Below, piece by piece: positions 45,810 through 54,155 of a stretch of 64,000 nt of DNA (its first letter is position 1; each line of letters opens with the position of its first letter). The DNA comes from Zunongwangia atlantica 22II14-10F7 (GTDB taxonomy: Bacteria > Bacteroidota > Bacteroidia > Flavobacteriales > Flavobacteriaceae). The notes under the pieces were generated by a model that was given only the letters and a program-made list of their open reading frames with translations, did not search any database and was not told the origin of the DNA. The translations under genes were made by a program, and so were the position numbers. The DNA lies in the NCBI RefSeq assembly GCF_002094855.1, contig NZ_ARYN01000015.1:1-64000 (forward strand). Reading direction: 5' to 3'.

Positions 45810-46695
45810 TTCCGCTAACCAGATACATTAATGAACCACCTGCGGCGTGATATTGCTCACGTTGTACGGCACCCATAATATGATCTGAACGGGTATCATA
45901 TTTTTCCTGATATTCGAAATAAAAAGGCATGTATTCTTCTCCGGCAGCATTAAAGTAGTCGATATCTTTTCGGGTTTCAGATTTCCAGGCGCTTCCCTGC
46001 ATCCATTGCTTTAAAGTAGCTATTTGTTCTTTATTATCGTACGGTGGATACATCGCAATAGCTTTGTCTGAAAGTCGAACCATTATGTCTTTTAAATCCT
46101 CAGATGCAAACCAGCCTGGTAATAAATCCCCTAAAGAATTATCGCCCTCACCAAGTTTCTTTTTTCCTTTTTCGATAATTAAACGATATTTTATATGATC
46201 TAGAGTTTCCTCGATACTATCGTTTTGCGAAATCGAGTTTTTGGTAAGTGTTTGCACGATATTGTTAGGTTCTACACAAAGTAAAAGTCCGTTTGGTTTA
46301 AGCACTCTAGTCATTTCTTTAAGTGCTTTTTTCGGATTTTTAAGATGAATTAAAACCGTTTGGCAGGTAACAAAATCGAAACTTTCATCTTCAAAAGGAA
46401 TATTTTCTGCATCACCTTTTTTTAAATTGAAGTCGATTTTCGATAATTTGAAGTGACTTTCTAATTCAGCATTACTTTCAAACCAACTTTCGTCATTATC
46501 GATTGCTGTTATTTTTGAGTTTTCAGCCAGGTAAGGAGCCAGGGTCTTTGTCCAGTGCCCCTGCCCGCATCCTACATCCAACATGTTTGAATATTGATTT
46601 AATTCCAGTCTTTTAGCAGTAAGGTCTAGAAAGCCTTTATTCCACCAAAAGTCCCGATACGATCCAAAATAGTTGTGAGAATGTCCTTTTTGCAA
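45802..46695 (-). CDS. Class I SAM-dependent methyltransferase
   Basis: 297 aa. SAM motif I is L-D-V-G-C-G-Q-G-H-W (about 39-48), the acidic end of beta-2 is T-A-I-D-N-D (about 64-69), motif post-I/II is F-D-F-V-T-C-Q-T-V-L (about 107-116), and L-K-P-N-G-L-L-L-C-V-E-P (about 131-142) is motif III. It resembles the Methyltransf_11 group. The substrate cannot be told; a C-terminal extension of about 100 aa is the family-specific part. It overlaps the end of the Lrp-type gene by 8 bp. Confidence 0.9.
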   Translation of the reverse strand: MQKGHSHNYFGSYRDFWWNKGFLDLTAKRLELNQYSNMLDVGCGQGHWTKTLAPYLAENSKITAIDNDESWFESNAELESHFKLSKIDFNLKKGDAENIPFEDESFDFVTCQTVLIHLKNPKKALKEMTRVLKPNGLLLCVEPNNIVQTLTKNSISQNDSIEETLDHIKYRLIIEKGKKKLGEGDNSLGDLLPGWFASEDLKDIMVRLSDKAIAMYPPYDNKEQIATLKQWMQGSAWKSETRKDIDYFNAAGEEYMPFYFEYQEKYDTRSDHIMGAVQREQYHAAGGSLMYLVSGIK

Positions 46696-46899
46696 TGCTA
46701 ATAATTTAGTTTGCCAAATATACTTCAGTCCTAAGGTTCTACCAAGTGTAAATTTTTTCTGAAAAAGAATAGGCTAAAGTGTTGAAAATTAACAGATATT
46801 AAAATATTGCGTGCCCTTAGTTAAATTTAGGTAAATTGGAATTTTTTTAATAAAATATTCAGTGTTCTGGACGTATCTTTGAATAAACAAAAAAAGATT

Positions 46900-47097
46900 A
46901 TGAAGAAGTATACAGTGTTATTTTTAGTTTTGGCAGTAGCAACCGGTTTAGTAGGTTTTACAGGACTAAGATTTACTGGTATTGAAGTGATACGTGTTTT
47001 ATGCTTGATTACTGCCGATCTTTTTGTAATTTCATTAATGGCAAAGATTTTCTTTCCAAATAGAAAATTAAAATTGCAAAGAGTAAAAAAGGAATAA
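46900..47097 (+). CDS. Small DUF1328/YtjA-like membrane protein
   Basis: 65 aa from ATG 46900 (M-K-K-Y-T-V-L-F); an upstream TTG adds seven residues and is unlikely. Two hydrophobic helices with G-L-V-G-F-T-G-L between them and L-F-V-I-S-L-M at the second, followed by a basic tail. The pattern is like the DUF1328 family of 55-65 aa membrane proteins. Followed by a perfect-palindrome terminator. Confidence 0.7.
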   Translation: MKKYTVLFLVLAVATGLVGFTGLRFTGIEVIRVLCLITADLFVISLMAKIFFPNRKLKLQRVKKE

Positions 47098-47119
47098 AAT
47101 TTGCATTTGCAAAAGGTTT

Positions 47120-47149
47120 AAGCTTTCACTTAAGTGAAAGCTTTTTTTA
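47120..47149 (+). terminator. Terminator after the small membrane protein gene
   Basis: A 24-base perfect palindrome, AAGCTTTCACTT (47120-47131) with its complement (47132-47143), then a run of T. Strong hairpin, 22 bp after the stop. Confidence 0.9.
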
Positions 47150-47262
47150 TGCTTTCAATTTAAAAACAAAGTATATTTACTGGATTATCTGGATTAAATC
47201 TGGTTTAGTCTCTATAGCTTTCAAAAAATGGATGCTTCAGGGATAAAAAAACAATAACACCT

Positions 47263-48726
47263 ATGTATAAACTAACACTATCCTGTTTTTTTGTTTTTCT
47301 TTTTTCTTCAGTAGGTTTTGCTCAAGAAATAAGATTGCAAAAAGGAAATGTAACCGATAACATAAAAATTAGCGATTCTACAGATGCTACTTATGCGGTT
47401 TATCTTCCGCAGTCTTACGACATGGAGAGACCTTCTCCTGTAATTTTTATTTTAGATCCTAATGGGCAGGCTAGGGAAGCGGTACAATTGTTTAGGCAGG
47501 TTGCTGAAGACCAAAATTATGTGATCGCTGCAAGTAATCAAAAAATAGTTGGAGATTCTATAGAGCAGGATATTATGGAATCTGTTAAATTTATGAATGG
47601 TTTTTTTCGCACCATAAAAGTAGATCCCAATTTGCTGTATATCGCCGGGATAAATAAAGGAGCCGAAATAGCTTCAGCAATTCCACTTATTAACGAAAGA
47701 GTTAGTGGAATTCTGGCAATAAATAAAGCTTGGATTAACAGAAAATTCATTGAAAATAGAGAAAAGCCTTATATTCTTTCACTAGTATCGGGAACTAGAG
47801 ATTATTCAAGATTCGGAATGATTGATGTTCTGGACATTTTAAATGGAGAAGATTATCCTACCGAAATCAATTATTTTGAGGGAGGGCCCGAGTCCTGGCC
47901 AGATACTTTTACGATTAGCAATGCAGTGGGTAAATTTACTTTAGAGGCTATGAATAATGGTGAAAGACAAAAAAATGATACTGTTGTTAATACTATTTAT
48001 CAAAATGAAATTAAAGCTATAGAGAGTTTGGTAAGACAAGGCTCGTATTACACAGCCTTTACTCAGGTAAAAAAAGCAGAAGAGAAATTTGACGATTTTG
48101 AGCGTTTTGATGACCAATTAAAAGATTTGAGAAAAGAGATTAGAAAAACTCGTGAATTTAAGCAACAAAGGAGAAAGTGGTTTGATATAAAGGAAGAGGA
48201 GACTTTTCAAAAAGAGGATTATGATCACTTTTTAGAGGTAGATATTTTTACTAATAATTTTGAAAATATTGGTTGGTGGGCAGAGCAGTTGGATAATCTA
48301 AAGGAAGGAAAAGAGAATAAAAACTTAATAGAAAGAAATCGTGCATATCGCCTTGAAGGTTACTTAATTGATCTAGTGAGTATAAACTATAAAACAACCA
48401 TTGCATCTAAAGCGTCTATCGATTCAAAGATTTTTATTTCAATCTTAAAAACAATTGTAGATAAAAACGATCCCGATGCATACCTAAGCATTGTAAAATT
48501 AGCTGGCCATGATGGAGATGCTGAAACCGCTATGCTCTACCTAGAAGATCTTTTAAAAACAGGTTATAAAGATTTTAATAAACTGTACGAAATAGAAGGA
48601 ATCCTGGATTTACAGATGAGTACAGAATTTAATTTGCTAATTGAAGAATATGGAGGTGAAGCAAAATACATTATTTTTGATTCTGAAAGAGAAACCGAGG
48701 AAGCGGAAGCTACTAAGGTAAATTAA
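47263..48726 (+). CDS. Secreted alpha/beta-hydrolase-like protein with lost catalytic residues
   Basis: 487 aa with a signal peptide ending G-F-A-Q. The N-terminal half (about 35-235) has the order of a PHB-depolymerase or esterase-like alpha/beta hydrolase: Y-A-V-Y-L-P-Q-S-Y (about 44-52), P-V-I-F-I-L-D-P-N-G (about 59-68). But the nucleophile elbow G-x-S-x-G is G-I-N-K-G (129-133), and the usual C-terminal G-G-H-x-W-P is G-G-P-E-S-W-P. Both catalytic Ser and His therefore appear absent. The C-terminal half is helical and TPR-like (about 255-470), with D-P-D-A-Y-L-S-I-V-K-L-A. More likely a binding or structural protein than an enzyme. Followed after 20 bp by the DUF1684 gene, probably in one operon. 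Confidence 0.85.
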   Translation: MYKLTLSCFFVFLFSSVGFAQEIRLQKGNVTDNIKISDSTDATYAVYLPQSYDMERPSPVIFILDPNGQAREAVQLFRQVAEDQNYVIAASNQKIVGDSIEQDIMESVKFMNGFFRTIKVDPNLLYIAGINKGAEIASAIPLINERVSGILAINKAWINRKFIENREKPYILSLVSGTRDYSRFGMIDVLDILNGEDYPTEINYFEGGPESWPDTFTISNAVGKFTLEAMNNGERQKNDTVVNTIYQNEIKAIESLVRQGSYYTAFTQVKKAEEKFDDFERFDDQLKDLRKEIRKTREFKQQRRKWFDIKEEETFQKEDYDHFLEVDIFTNNFENIGWWAEQLDNLKEGKENKNLIERNRAYRLEGYLIDLVSINYKTTIASKASIDSKIFISILKTIVDKNDPDAYLSIVKLAGHDGDAETAMLYLEDLLKTGYKDFNKLYEIEGILDLQMSTEFNLLIEEYGGEAKYIIFDSERETEEAEATKVN

Positions 48727-48746
48727 TGGCAGATTAAAAATCACCT

Positions 48747-49370
48747 ATGAAAACATACATTTTTAGTTTTATATTTTTAGTATTTTCTTATTTCAGTTTT
48801 GGGCAAAATACTGCGGAAAGTCAACTTGAGAATGCAAAGAAATTTCAGGAACATCTAAACGAAGAATATAAAGATCCGGAAGAATCTCCATTATCTGAAC
48901 AGGAAAGACTGGCCTTTACGGCACATAATTTTTTCGAGATTGATACCGCTTTTATCGTAGATGCTGAATTTGTAAGAACACCTTACGAAACTACATTTAG
49001 AATGCAAACATCTTCAGACAGGCAGCCAATATATGTGAAATATGCTGATCTTTATTTTACGCTGAAAGGCAAAAAAATGAAATTGGCCGTTTACCAAAGT
49101 CAGTCTTTAAAAAATGATCCTGAATATTACGATTATCTGTTTTTACCTTTTACAGATCTTACCAATGGAAAAAGTACTTATGGAGGAGGAAGATATATAG
49201 ATTTAAGGATTCCTGAGGAAGATGTAAAAAATATAACTTTAGATTTTAATCAGGCCTATAATCCATATTGTGCTTATAGCGGAGGATATTCCTGTCCTGT
49301 TCCTCCTGCTGAAAATAACCTTAATTTGGCCATAACAGCAGGAGTAAAAGCTTATACTAATAAGCACTAG
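48747..49370 (+). CDS. DUF1684 domain secreted protein
   Basis: 207 aa with a signal peptide ending S-F-G-Q. The typical DUF1684 C-terminal signature is seen: D-F-N-Q-A-Y-N-P-Y-C-A-Y-S (about 165-177) then Y-S-C-P-V-P-P-A-E-N (about 181-190) and A-G-V-K-A-Y. Also P-L-S-E-Q-E-R (about 48-54) and a beta-rich middle. Family function is unknown. Likely co-transcribed with the pseudo-esterase. Confidence 0.9.
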   Translation: MKTYIFSFIFLVFSYFSFGQNTAESQLENAKKFQEHLNEEYKDPEESPLSEQERLAFTAHNFFEIDTAFIVDAEFVRTPYETTFRMQTSSDRQPIYVKYADLYFTLKGKKMKLAVYQSQSLKNDPEYYDYLFLPFTDLTNGKSTYGGGRYIDLRIPEEDVKNITLDFNQAYNPYCAYSGGYSCPVPPAENNLNLAITAGVKAYTNKH

Positions 49371-49375
49371 ACAGG

Positions 49376-49421
49376 TGCATAATAAGAATTTGAGAATATA
49401 AGGAGATAGGTTTATTATGCA
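49376..49421. repeat. Inverted repeat after the DUF1684 gene
   Basis: TGCATAATAA (49376-49385) and its exact complement (49412-49421) with a 26-base loop. AT-rich with no T tract, so it is a weak terminator candidate at best. Confidence 0.4.
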
Positions 49422-49463
49422 TTTAATTAAAAAATTGGTTAGCTAGTTGTCGATTTTTGATTG

Positions 49464-50549
49464 TTAGAATGAATAAATCGCTGCAACTAAAAATGATGAT
49501 AAATTATCCTGCATCATAAGATCTGAATCTACAAAAGGCGCTTCACCATCTACGCTATCTAATCTTAATTCAGGTTTAAGCATAAAGTTTCCATAAGTAT
49601 AGCTACCTGTTAAAGTGAAAGCAGTGGTATTGGTGTCTGCACCATATACTAGCCCACCATCTGATAACTCATTAAAGTATTCAGCTCTTAATCCAATAGC
49701 AAAGCTATCTGAAGTGTTTAATTGAGGATATATAGCAGCGCCAGCAAATCCAGTACCATCTGTAGTTTGGTATGTACCATTAAATCCTAAATAGAAGGTA
49801 TCGCTAAGATCCCATCCTGTTGTTAGATCAACCTGAAATAAAGCATCATCAGATAGCGACTGCTCTCCGTAAATTAAATTCAGATAAGCACTACCAGCAT
49901 CATTAGAATATCCTAATTGCCCACCAAAGGTATATTTACCAATAGGATTAAATTCGGTATAATCTGTCGGGTTCATAACAGCTAACATGGCACTCCAGTT
50001 TTCATCTATGGTAAAATCTGCCTTTAAACCTGTATGAGAAAATGGTCCATAGGAAAACATATAAGAAGTAGAGTAGTTAAAGTTAGCAGCCGGAGAAATA
50101 ACCTCGTAACCAAGGAAAGTATTAAAATTACCAAAGGTTAATCTTACATTATCGCTAAGGTTATAGTAAACGTACAATTGGTTTACAATCGCAGCAGAAC
50201 CAGTTGATAAGAATACGGCATCTTCGCCGCGAGGACCAAAAACAAGATCGGCCACAAAACCTACTTTATCACCTTCGTATCCCATAATTACATTGGCCAT
50301 ACCTATGGCGAATCCCGGGTCGTTGGCAAAAGAAGTTCTTGGTGCCGCAGCATCATAAATTGGATCTCCGTTTGTATCGTATTCCGTTTTATTTAATCCA
50401 TTAAAATTGGTTCTGAAATAAGCATCTACAGTTCCTGAGATACTAAAAGGACTTTCACTTTCTTCTTGTGCCTGAAGGTCTATATTTAATAAGGCTATTA
50501 TAGAAAATACTAGAAAAAGTCGGATATTTGCAAAAGTGAATTTTAACAT
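49464..50549 (-). CDS. Outer membrane porin (BBP2/OmpL-like) of the ammonium operon
   Basis: About 361 aa from ATG 50549 (M-L-K-F-T-F-A-N), which gives a clean signal peptide ending L-Q-A-Q; the longer frame upstream has no signal-like start. Beta-barrel repeats throughout with alternating residues, Y-F-R-T-N-F-N (about 49-55), and a final Tyr-Ser-Phe, the Phe end typical of outer-membrane proteins. It resembles the putative beta-barrel porin-2 family often placed beside Amt in Bacteroidota. Together with glnK and amt on the same strand, it probably lets ammonium or small nitrogen compounds cross the outer membrane. A hairpin separates it from amt. Confidence 0.88.
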   Translation of the reverse strand: MLKFTFANIRLFLVFSIIALLNIDLQAQEESESPFSISGTVDAYFRTNFNGLNKTEYDTNGDPIYDAAAPRTSFANDPGFAIGMANVIMGYEGDKVGFVADLVFGPRGEDAVFLSTGSAAIVNQLYVYYNLSDNVRLTFGNFNTFLGYEVISPAANFNYSTSYMFSYGPFSHTGLKADFTIDENWSAMLAVMNPTDYTEFNPIGKYTFGGQLGYSNDAGSAYLNLIYGEQSLSDDALFQVDLTTGWDLSDTFYLGFNGTYQTTDGTGFAGAAIYPQLNTSDSFAIGLRAEYFNELSDGGLVYGADTNTTAFTLTGSYTYGNFMLKPELRLDSVDGEAPFVDSDLMMQDNLSSFLVAAIYSF

Positions 50550-50619
50550 GTTTACATGATTTAATTTGTTCGACAAAAAATGAGTTAATAGTAAGCAGTA
50601 AGAAAAATTCATAATATTA

Positions 50620-50647
50620 GGAGCACTCCGCCAAGTGCTCCTTTTTT
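50620..50647. promoter_or_regulatory. Hairpin between amt and the porin gene
   Basis: GGAGCACT (50620-50627) pairs with AGTGCTCC (50634-50641), loop CCGCCA. A T6 run follows on the plus strand, opposite to the direction of the operon. It can stop antisense transcription, or act as a processing or attenuation hairpin in the amt-porin mRNA. Confidence 0.6.
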
Positions 50648-50706
50648 ATTTTTCAGACTGTAATAGTAAACGTGTGTGTTTGTTATGTTTTGATTTTGGA
50701 GAGCTA

Positions 50707-51921
50707 TTATTTATCTCTTCCAAATTCAGGATAAGAATCGATACCGTGTTCGTGAATATCTAATCCTTCTAATTCTTCTTTTTCGGTAACTCTTAATCCC
50801 ATCACAGCTTTAAGAATAGAAAGTAGGATAAATGTTGTGATCATTGCCCATCCGCCAATGGAAACCACACCAATAGCCTGTACTCCCAGCTGTCCAAATC
50901 CGCCTCCGTATAGAAGTCCGCCATCAGTAGCAAAAACTCCTACAAGTAAAGTACCAACGGCACCAACAACACCGTGTACAGAGATAGCTCCAACAGGGTC
51001 GTCGATTTTAAGTACTTTATCTACAAATTCAATAGAGAAGACAACTACGATACCAGAAACAATACCAATAATAAATGCACCCATAGGATCTACTGCAGCA
51101 CATCCTGCGGTAATACCAACAAGACCAGCCAAAGCACCGTTAAGGGTCATTGAAATATCAGCTTTTCCGTATCTAATCCAGGTAAGGAACAATGCAACTA
51201 CAGCACCCGCTGCCGCAGCAAGGTTTGTTGTAATTACAATACCGGCAACATTATTAGCACTATCACCAGATATTGCTAATTCAGATCCCGGGTTAAATCC
51301 AAACCATCCTAACCAAAGGATAAATACCCCAAGTGCGCCATAAAGCATGTTGTGACCAGGAAGAGCGTTCGATTTTCCATCGGTATATTTACCAATACGA
51401 GGACCTACTAATGCGGCAGCAACTAATGCAGCCCATCCACCAACAGAGTGAACAACAGTAGAACCTGCAAAATCGATAAATCCTAAGCTGGTTAACCAAC
51501 CATCTCCCTGCCATACCCAGTGACCTGAGATTGGATAAATAACAGTTGTCATTAATAAAGAGAAGATTAAATAGGTAGAGAATTTTGTTCTTTCAGCTAC
51601 CGCTCCAGACACAATAGTTGCAGCAGTTGCACAAAATACGGTTTGGAAGAATAAGTTATGCATGTCGTCACGAACATCATAAAATAAGCTTGGTGTTCCT
51701 ATAAAACTACCAATAGAATCTCCATACATAATAGTATACCCAATAGCCCAAAAAGCTAAAGAACCTACAGAAAGGTCCATGAGGTTTTTCATGATAATAT
51801 TTGAGGTGTTTTTAGCCCGTGTAAAACCGACTTCAACTAGTGTAAATCCTGCTTGCATAAAGAACACCAGTATCCCACAAACTACAATCCACATTAAATC
51901 TAATACAGCATCTGTTTCCAT
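50707..51921 (-). CDS. amt: Ammonium transporter
   Basis: Inner-membrane Amt/Rh channel for ammonium (404 aa, eleven helices expected; no cleaved signal peptide). Signs: F-F-M-Q-A-G-F-T-L-V-E-V-G (about 20-32), the Amt signature D-F-A-G-S-T-V-V-H-S-V-G-G-W-A-A-L (about 150-166) with one of the twin pore His, and H-G-V-V-G-A-V-G-T (about 316-324) with the other. W-L-G-W-F-G-F-N-P-G-S (about 203-213) is also typical. It lies 29 bp after glnK, whose product plugs the channel when nitrogen is plentiful. Confidence 0.97.
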   Translation of the reverse strand: METDAVLDLMWIVVCGILVFFMQAGFTLVEVGFTRAKNTSNIIMKNLMDLSVGSLAFWAIGYTIMYGDSIGSFIGTPSLFYDVRDDMHNLFFQTVFCATAATIVSGAVAERTKFSTYLIFSLLMTTVIYPISGHWVWQGDGWLTSLGFIDFAGSTVVHSVGGWAALVAAALVGPRIGKYTDGKSNALPGHNMLYGALGVFILWLGWFGFNPGSELAISGDSANNVAGIVITTNLAAAAGAVVALFLTWIRYGKADISMTLNGALAGLVGITAGCAAVDPMGAFIIGIVSGIVVVFSIEFVDKVLKIDDPVGAISVHGVVGAVGTLLVGVFATDGGLLYGGGFGQLGVQAIGVVSIGGWAMITTFILLSILKAVMGLRVTEKEELEGLDIHEHGIDSYPEFGRDK

Positions 51922-51950
51922 AATAATTTCGTTATTTCAATGTTAGTTAA

Positions 51951-52289
51951 TTATTTTAGGGAGTCTGTCCCTTTTTCTTTAGTACGTATACGGTAAGCTT
52001 CGTCGATTGTAGAAACGAATATTTTACCATCGCCAACAGAACCTGTGTAGGCAGATTCTAAGAGGGCACTTACAGTTTTGTCCAGGAATTCATCTGAAAC
52101 GATAATAGACAACTTACGCCTTTGAATATCTGTGGTGCTGTAAGACACCCCGCGATAAACATGGCCTTGTTTTTCGTTCCCGACACCTGTAACATCCCAG
52201 TACGTAAAAAAGACAACCTCAGAGCTGTGCAAGGCTTTTTTTACTTCGTCAAATTTTGACTTTCTGATAATAGCTTCAATTTTCTTCAT
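51951..52289 (-). CDS. glnK: P-II family nitrogen regulator
   Basis: 112-aa trimeric signal protein that senses 2-oxoglutarate, ATP and ADP, and blocks Amt. Seen: M-K-K-I-E-A-I-I-R (1-9), T-loop G-V-G-N-E-K-Q-G-H-V-Y-R-G (about 36-48), one residue shorter than in E. coli GlnB, with the Tyr that can be uridylylated present, and the C-terminal signature S-V-G-D-G-K-I-F-V (about 85-93). Placed first in glnK-amt-porin. A degenerate -7 box and the putative nitrogen operator are upstream. Confidence 0.95.
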   Translation of the reverse strand: MKKIEAIIRKSKFDEVKKALHSSEVVFFTYWDVTGVGNEKQGHVYRGVSYSTTDIQRRKLSIIVSDEFLDKTVSALLESAYTGSVGDGKIFVSTIDEAYRIRTKEKGTDSLK

Positions 52290-52311
52290 AAGAATTTCAG
52301 GTTTAGTGATT

Positions 52312-52319
52312 TAAAAGTA
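52312..52319 (-). promoter_or_regulatory. -7 box of the glnK-amt-porin promoter
   Basis: Minus strand TACTTTTA, one mismatch to TAnnTTTG, 23 bp before the glnK ATG. Its distance to the operator elements upstream is the same within 1 bp as at glnII. Confidence 0.45.
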
Positions 52320-52350
52320 TTAAAAATTCTTAAATAAAGTTAAAAAAGTA

Positions 52351-52410
52351 GGGGTTAAGCCTAAAGAAATGTGAATATAGGAAAATTACCCCCTTCTTGT
52401 TATGGGGTAA
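52351..52410. promoter_or_regulatory. Putative nitrogen-control operator upstream of glnK
   Basis: GGGG half-site at 52351-52354 and the perfect palindrome TTACCCC-N11-GGGGTAA (52386-52410, C run 52389-52393, G run 52404-52407). Element order, orientation and spacing to the -7 box match those upstream of glnII. No sigma-54 type -24/-12 element was seen. Confidence 0.6.
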
Positions 52411-52462
52411 ATAATTAAAAAGTGAAATTTGAACTTTTCAGTAGAAACTTTTTAAATGCTAA

Positions 52463-52829
52463 TTAGGCTATTTTAGAAACATATAGCCCTATGGCCGCAG
52501 CGATAATTCCTAAAACCAAACTTCCGAAGGCATAAATGGCAAAATTGTAGTAATCGCCAGATTTCAAAAGTACTTGATTTTCAAAAGAAAAGGTGGTGGG
52601 TGAAGTGAATCCTTCACAAAAACCAGTTGCCAACTTAAGATTAGTGGAACTGTTAATAGTATTGTTTTTTATGGTTAAGCAAAGTTAAGCTACTATAAAA
52701 CTTCCTAGAGTAATTGCGGTAAATGTGCACCAAGGCAAATGCTTCCCTTACTATTTAATGCTTTGTTAATTAAGTAAGGGCAAGTACTACCTAAACCTCC
52801 ACCAAGAAATACTAAAATATTACTTTTAA
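52463..52829 (-). pseudogene. crcB: Decayed crcB/fluC fluoride channel gene
   Basis: Pieces of one CrcB protein lie in order on the minus strand but in different frames and with stops between them. The N-terminal piece has V-F-L-G-G-G-L-G-S-T and Y-L-I-N-K-A-L-N-S (about 52735-52825). A second piece has T-F-T-A-I-T-L-G-S-F-I (about 52690-52732). A C-terminal piece has K-L-A-T-G-F-C-E-G-F-T (motif at 52604-52624), then T-T-F-S-F-E-N, and ends at a TAA at 52463. These match the FluC motifs near the pore. The middle third is shortened and no start codon is in frame. CrcB exports fluoride; this copy cannot be functional. Confidence 0.8.
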
Positions 52830-52839
52830 AGATTCAATT

Positions 52840-53874
52840 TTAATTTACGGGAATGTAGATATTGGTTATCCAGTTTGCAGGATTAGGTGTTTCTTCAGGT
52901 TTATTTAAGTAAACTTCAAAAGGTTTTGTTGTTTCATTAACTTCAAGTCCGTTTTCTTCAATATATTCATAAGCTTTATTCCAGGCTTCTTCAAGATTTT
53001 TGTAGTTTCCTTTTAAAACAGCTTTAAGCACTTTTTGGTTTGGCATATTTCCATTTAAAACATTGGCATCCATAGGGGTAATAACTTCACTTGGTGTAAA
53101 GTAACCTGCAGAGAAAATTGCAGTTCCGCCAGATTGATCCCAATCATTATATAGCACAAAAGGATTGCCTATTCTTTCAATATTTTGAGCTTCCATAAAA
53201 TTAGCTACCTCTGTGATCATAGGCTGCATTTTTTCTGTAACCTGGCTAATTTTACTTGCTGTAGTGGTGTACATAAAATAACCGCCACCGTGATTTACAA
53301 CTCCATCTACACTAATACTGTATTCGTTCATTTTATTAGTGATAACGTCCTGCATCTTCCTAAGTCCTTTTTCAAATTTAGGGCGCATAATTTCTTGAAG
53401 TGATTCTTCAGATAAAAGAAAGGAAAGTTTTTCTTTAAAACTTTGTTTTCCTTCCATACCCCAGGTCACTTTTGTCTGGTTGTTTTCTAAAGCTTCAAAC
53501 GTCCAGTACATTTTACTACTTGCGTTCGTGAAGGTGTGTGGAAGAGTGATTTTTTGTATGACTTGGGAAAAAGGTTGTGTTTCTAAAGTAGTGATTTTAG
53601 TGTCTCCAATTTCACTGCTTTCCCAGTAATAAACAGCTCCTTCTCCTTGTAAAGTATCCCCGTAGCTTATAATTAAGTCATCTGAATCCTGGTTCCAAGG
53701 ATCCCAATATTCCCAATTTTGAAGATTATTAACTTCTTTAAATACGATTTCCTGAGGCGCATTAAAAACTTTAGATTCTTCAAATTTATAATCACCATCT
53801 TTGGTTGCTACATAAATAGAACCACCAATAAGTACAATAAGAATTAAAAAAAGTAAATATTTAAAAATCTTCAT
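52840..53874 (-). CDS. SRPBCC domain plus GyrI-like domain protein, membrane-anchored
   Basis: 344 aa. One N-terminal membrane anchor or uncleaved signal (about 5-24), then an SRPBCC (polyketide cyclase-like) domain (about 33-190, with V-F-N-A-P-Q-E-I-V-F-K-E-V and W-E-Y-W-D-P-W) and a GyrI-like/AraC effector-binding domain (about 200-344, with G-G-Y-F-M-Y, E-V-I-T-P-M-D and the I-E-E-N-G-L end region). These domains bind small hydrophobic ligands; no DNA-binding part is present. The decayed crcB lies directly after it on the same strand. Function unknown. Confidence 0.88.
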   Translation of the reverse strand: MKIFKYLLFLILIVLIGGSIYVATKDGDYKFEESKVFNAPQEIVFKEVNNLQNWEYWDPWNQDSDDLIISYGDTLQGEGAVYYWESSEIGDTKITTLETQPFSQVIQKITLPHTFTNASSKMYWTFEALENNQTKVTWGMEGKQSFKEKLSFLLSEESLQEIMRPKFEKGLRKMQDVITNKMNEYSISVDGVVNHGGGYFMYTTTASKISQVTEKMQPMITEVANFMEAQNIERIGNPFVLYNDWDQSGGTAIFSAGYFTPSEVITPMDANVLNGNMPNQKVLKAVLKGNYKNLEEAWNKAYEYIEENGLEVNETTKPFEVYLNKPEETPNPANWITNIYIPVN

Positions 53875-53924
53875 GGGCTTACGTAATCACTATTATCGCT
53901 AAGATAATAAAATAGAAAAAGCTT

Positions 53925-54110
53925 TTATTTTAAATATACCTTAATTACAAATAATAAAAGAATAAAGGCGATAAAACCTACTAAAACATAAATACTGTTC
54001 TTATAATATTTGCGATGTAGGTTTAAATCCTTTCTATACATAAAAATCATTACGATGATAAAGGCCACTAAAAAAAGTCCTGCAAATACCCACTGTCCTG
54101 TGCTAAACAT
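53925..54110 (-). CDS. Small two-helix membrane protein
   Basis: 61 aa with hydrophobic helices at about 7-25 and 39-58 and a basic middle loop M-Y-R-K-D-L-N-L-H-R-K-Y-Y-K-N. The size, loop charge and clean start make it a credible gene although no family is recognised. It lies 51 bp upstream of the SRPBCC gene on the same strand and 45 bp from the divergent pyrophosphohydrolase. Confidence 0.7.
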   Translation of the reverse strand: MFSTGQWVFAGLFLVAFIIVMIFMYRKDLNLHRKYYKNSIYVLVGFIAFILLLFVIKVYLK

Positions 54111-54155
54111 TTTGTCTATTTTTATGCAAATTTAAACGAATAAGCGAAGAAAGTA

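Noticed and set aside
49376-49421. Terminator after the DUF1684 gene
   Set aside because: AT-rich arms with a 26-base loop and no T tract; kept only as a low-confidence inverted repeat.
50837-51343. Long plus-strand open frame (168 codons) opposite amt
   Set aside because: It is a low-complexity Pro/Thr/Ala-rich frame mirroring the conserved Amt coding sequence on the other strand.
52321-52440. Sigma-54 promoter for glnK-amt
   Set aside because: No GG-N10-GC core at a suitable place; the G and C runs form a palindrome instead.
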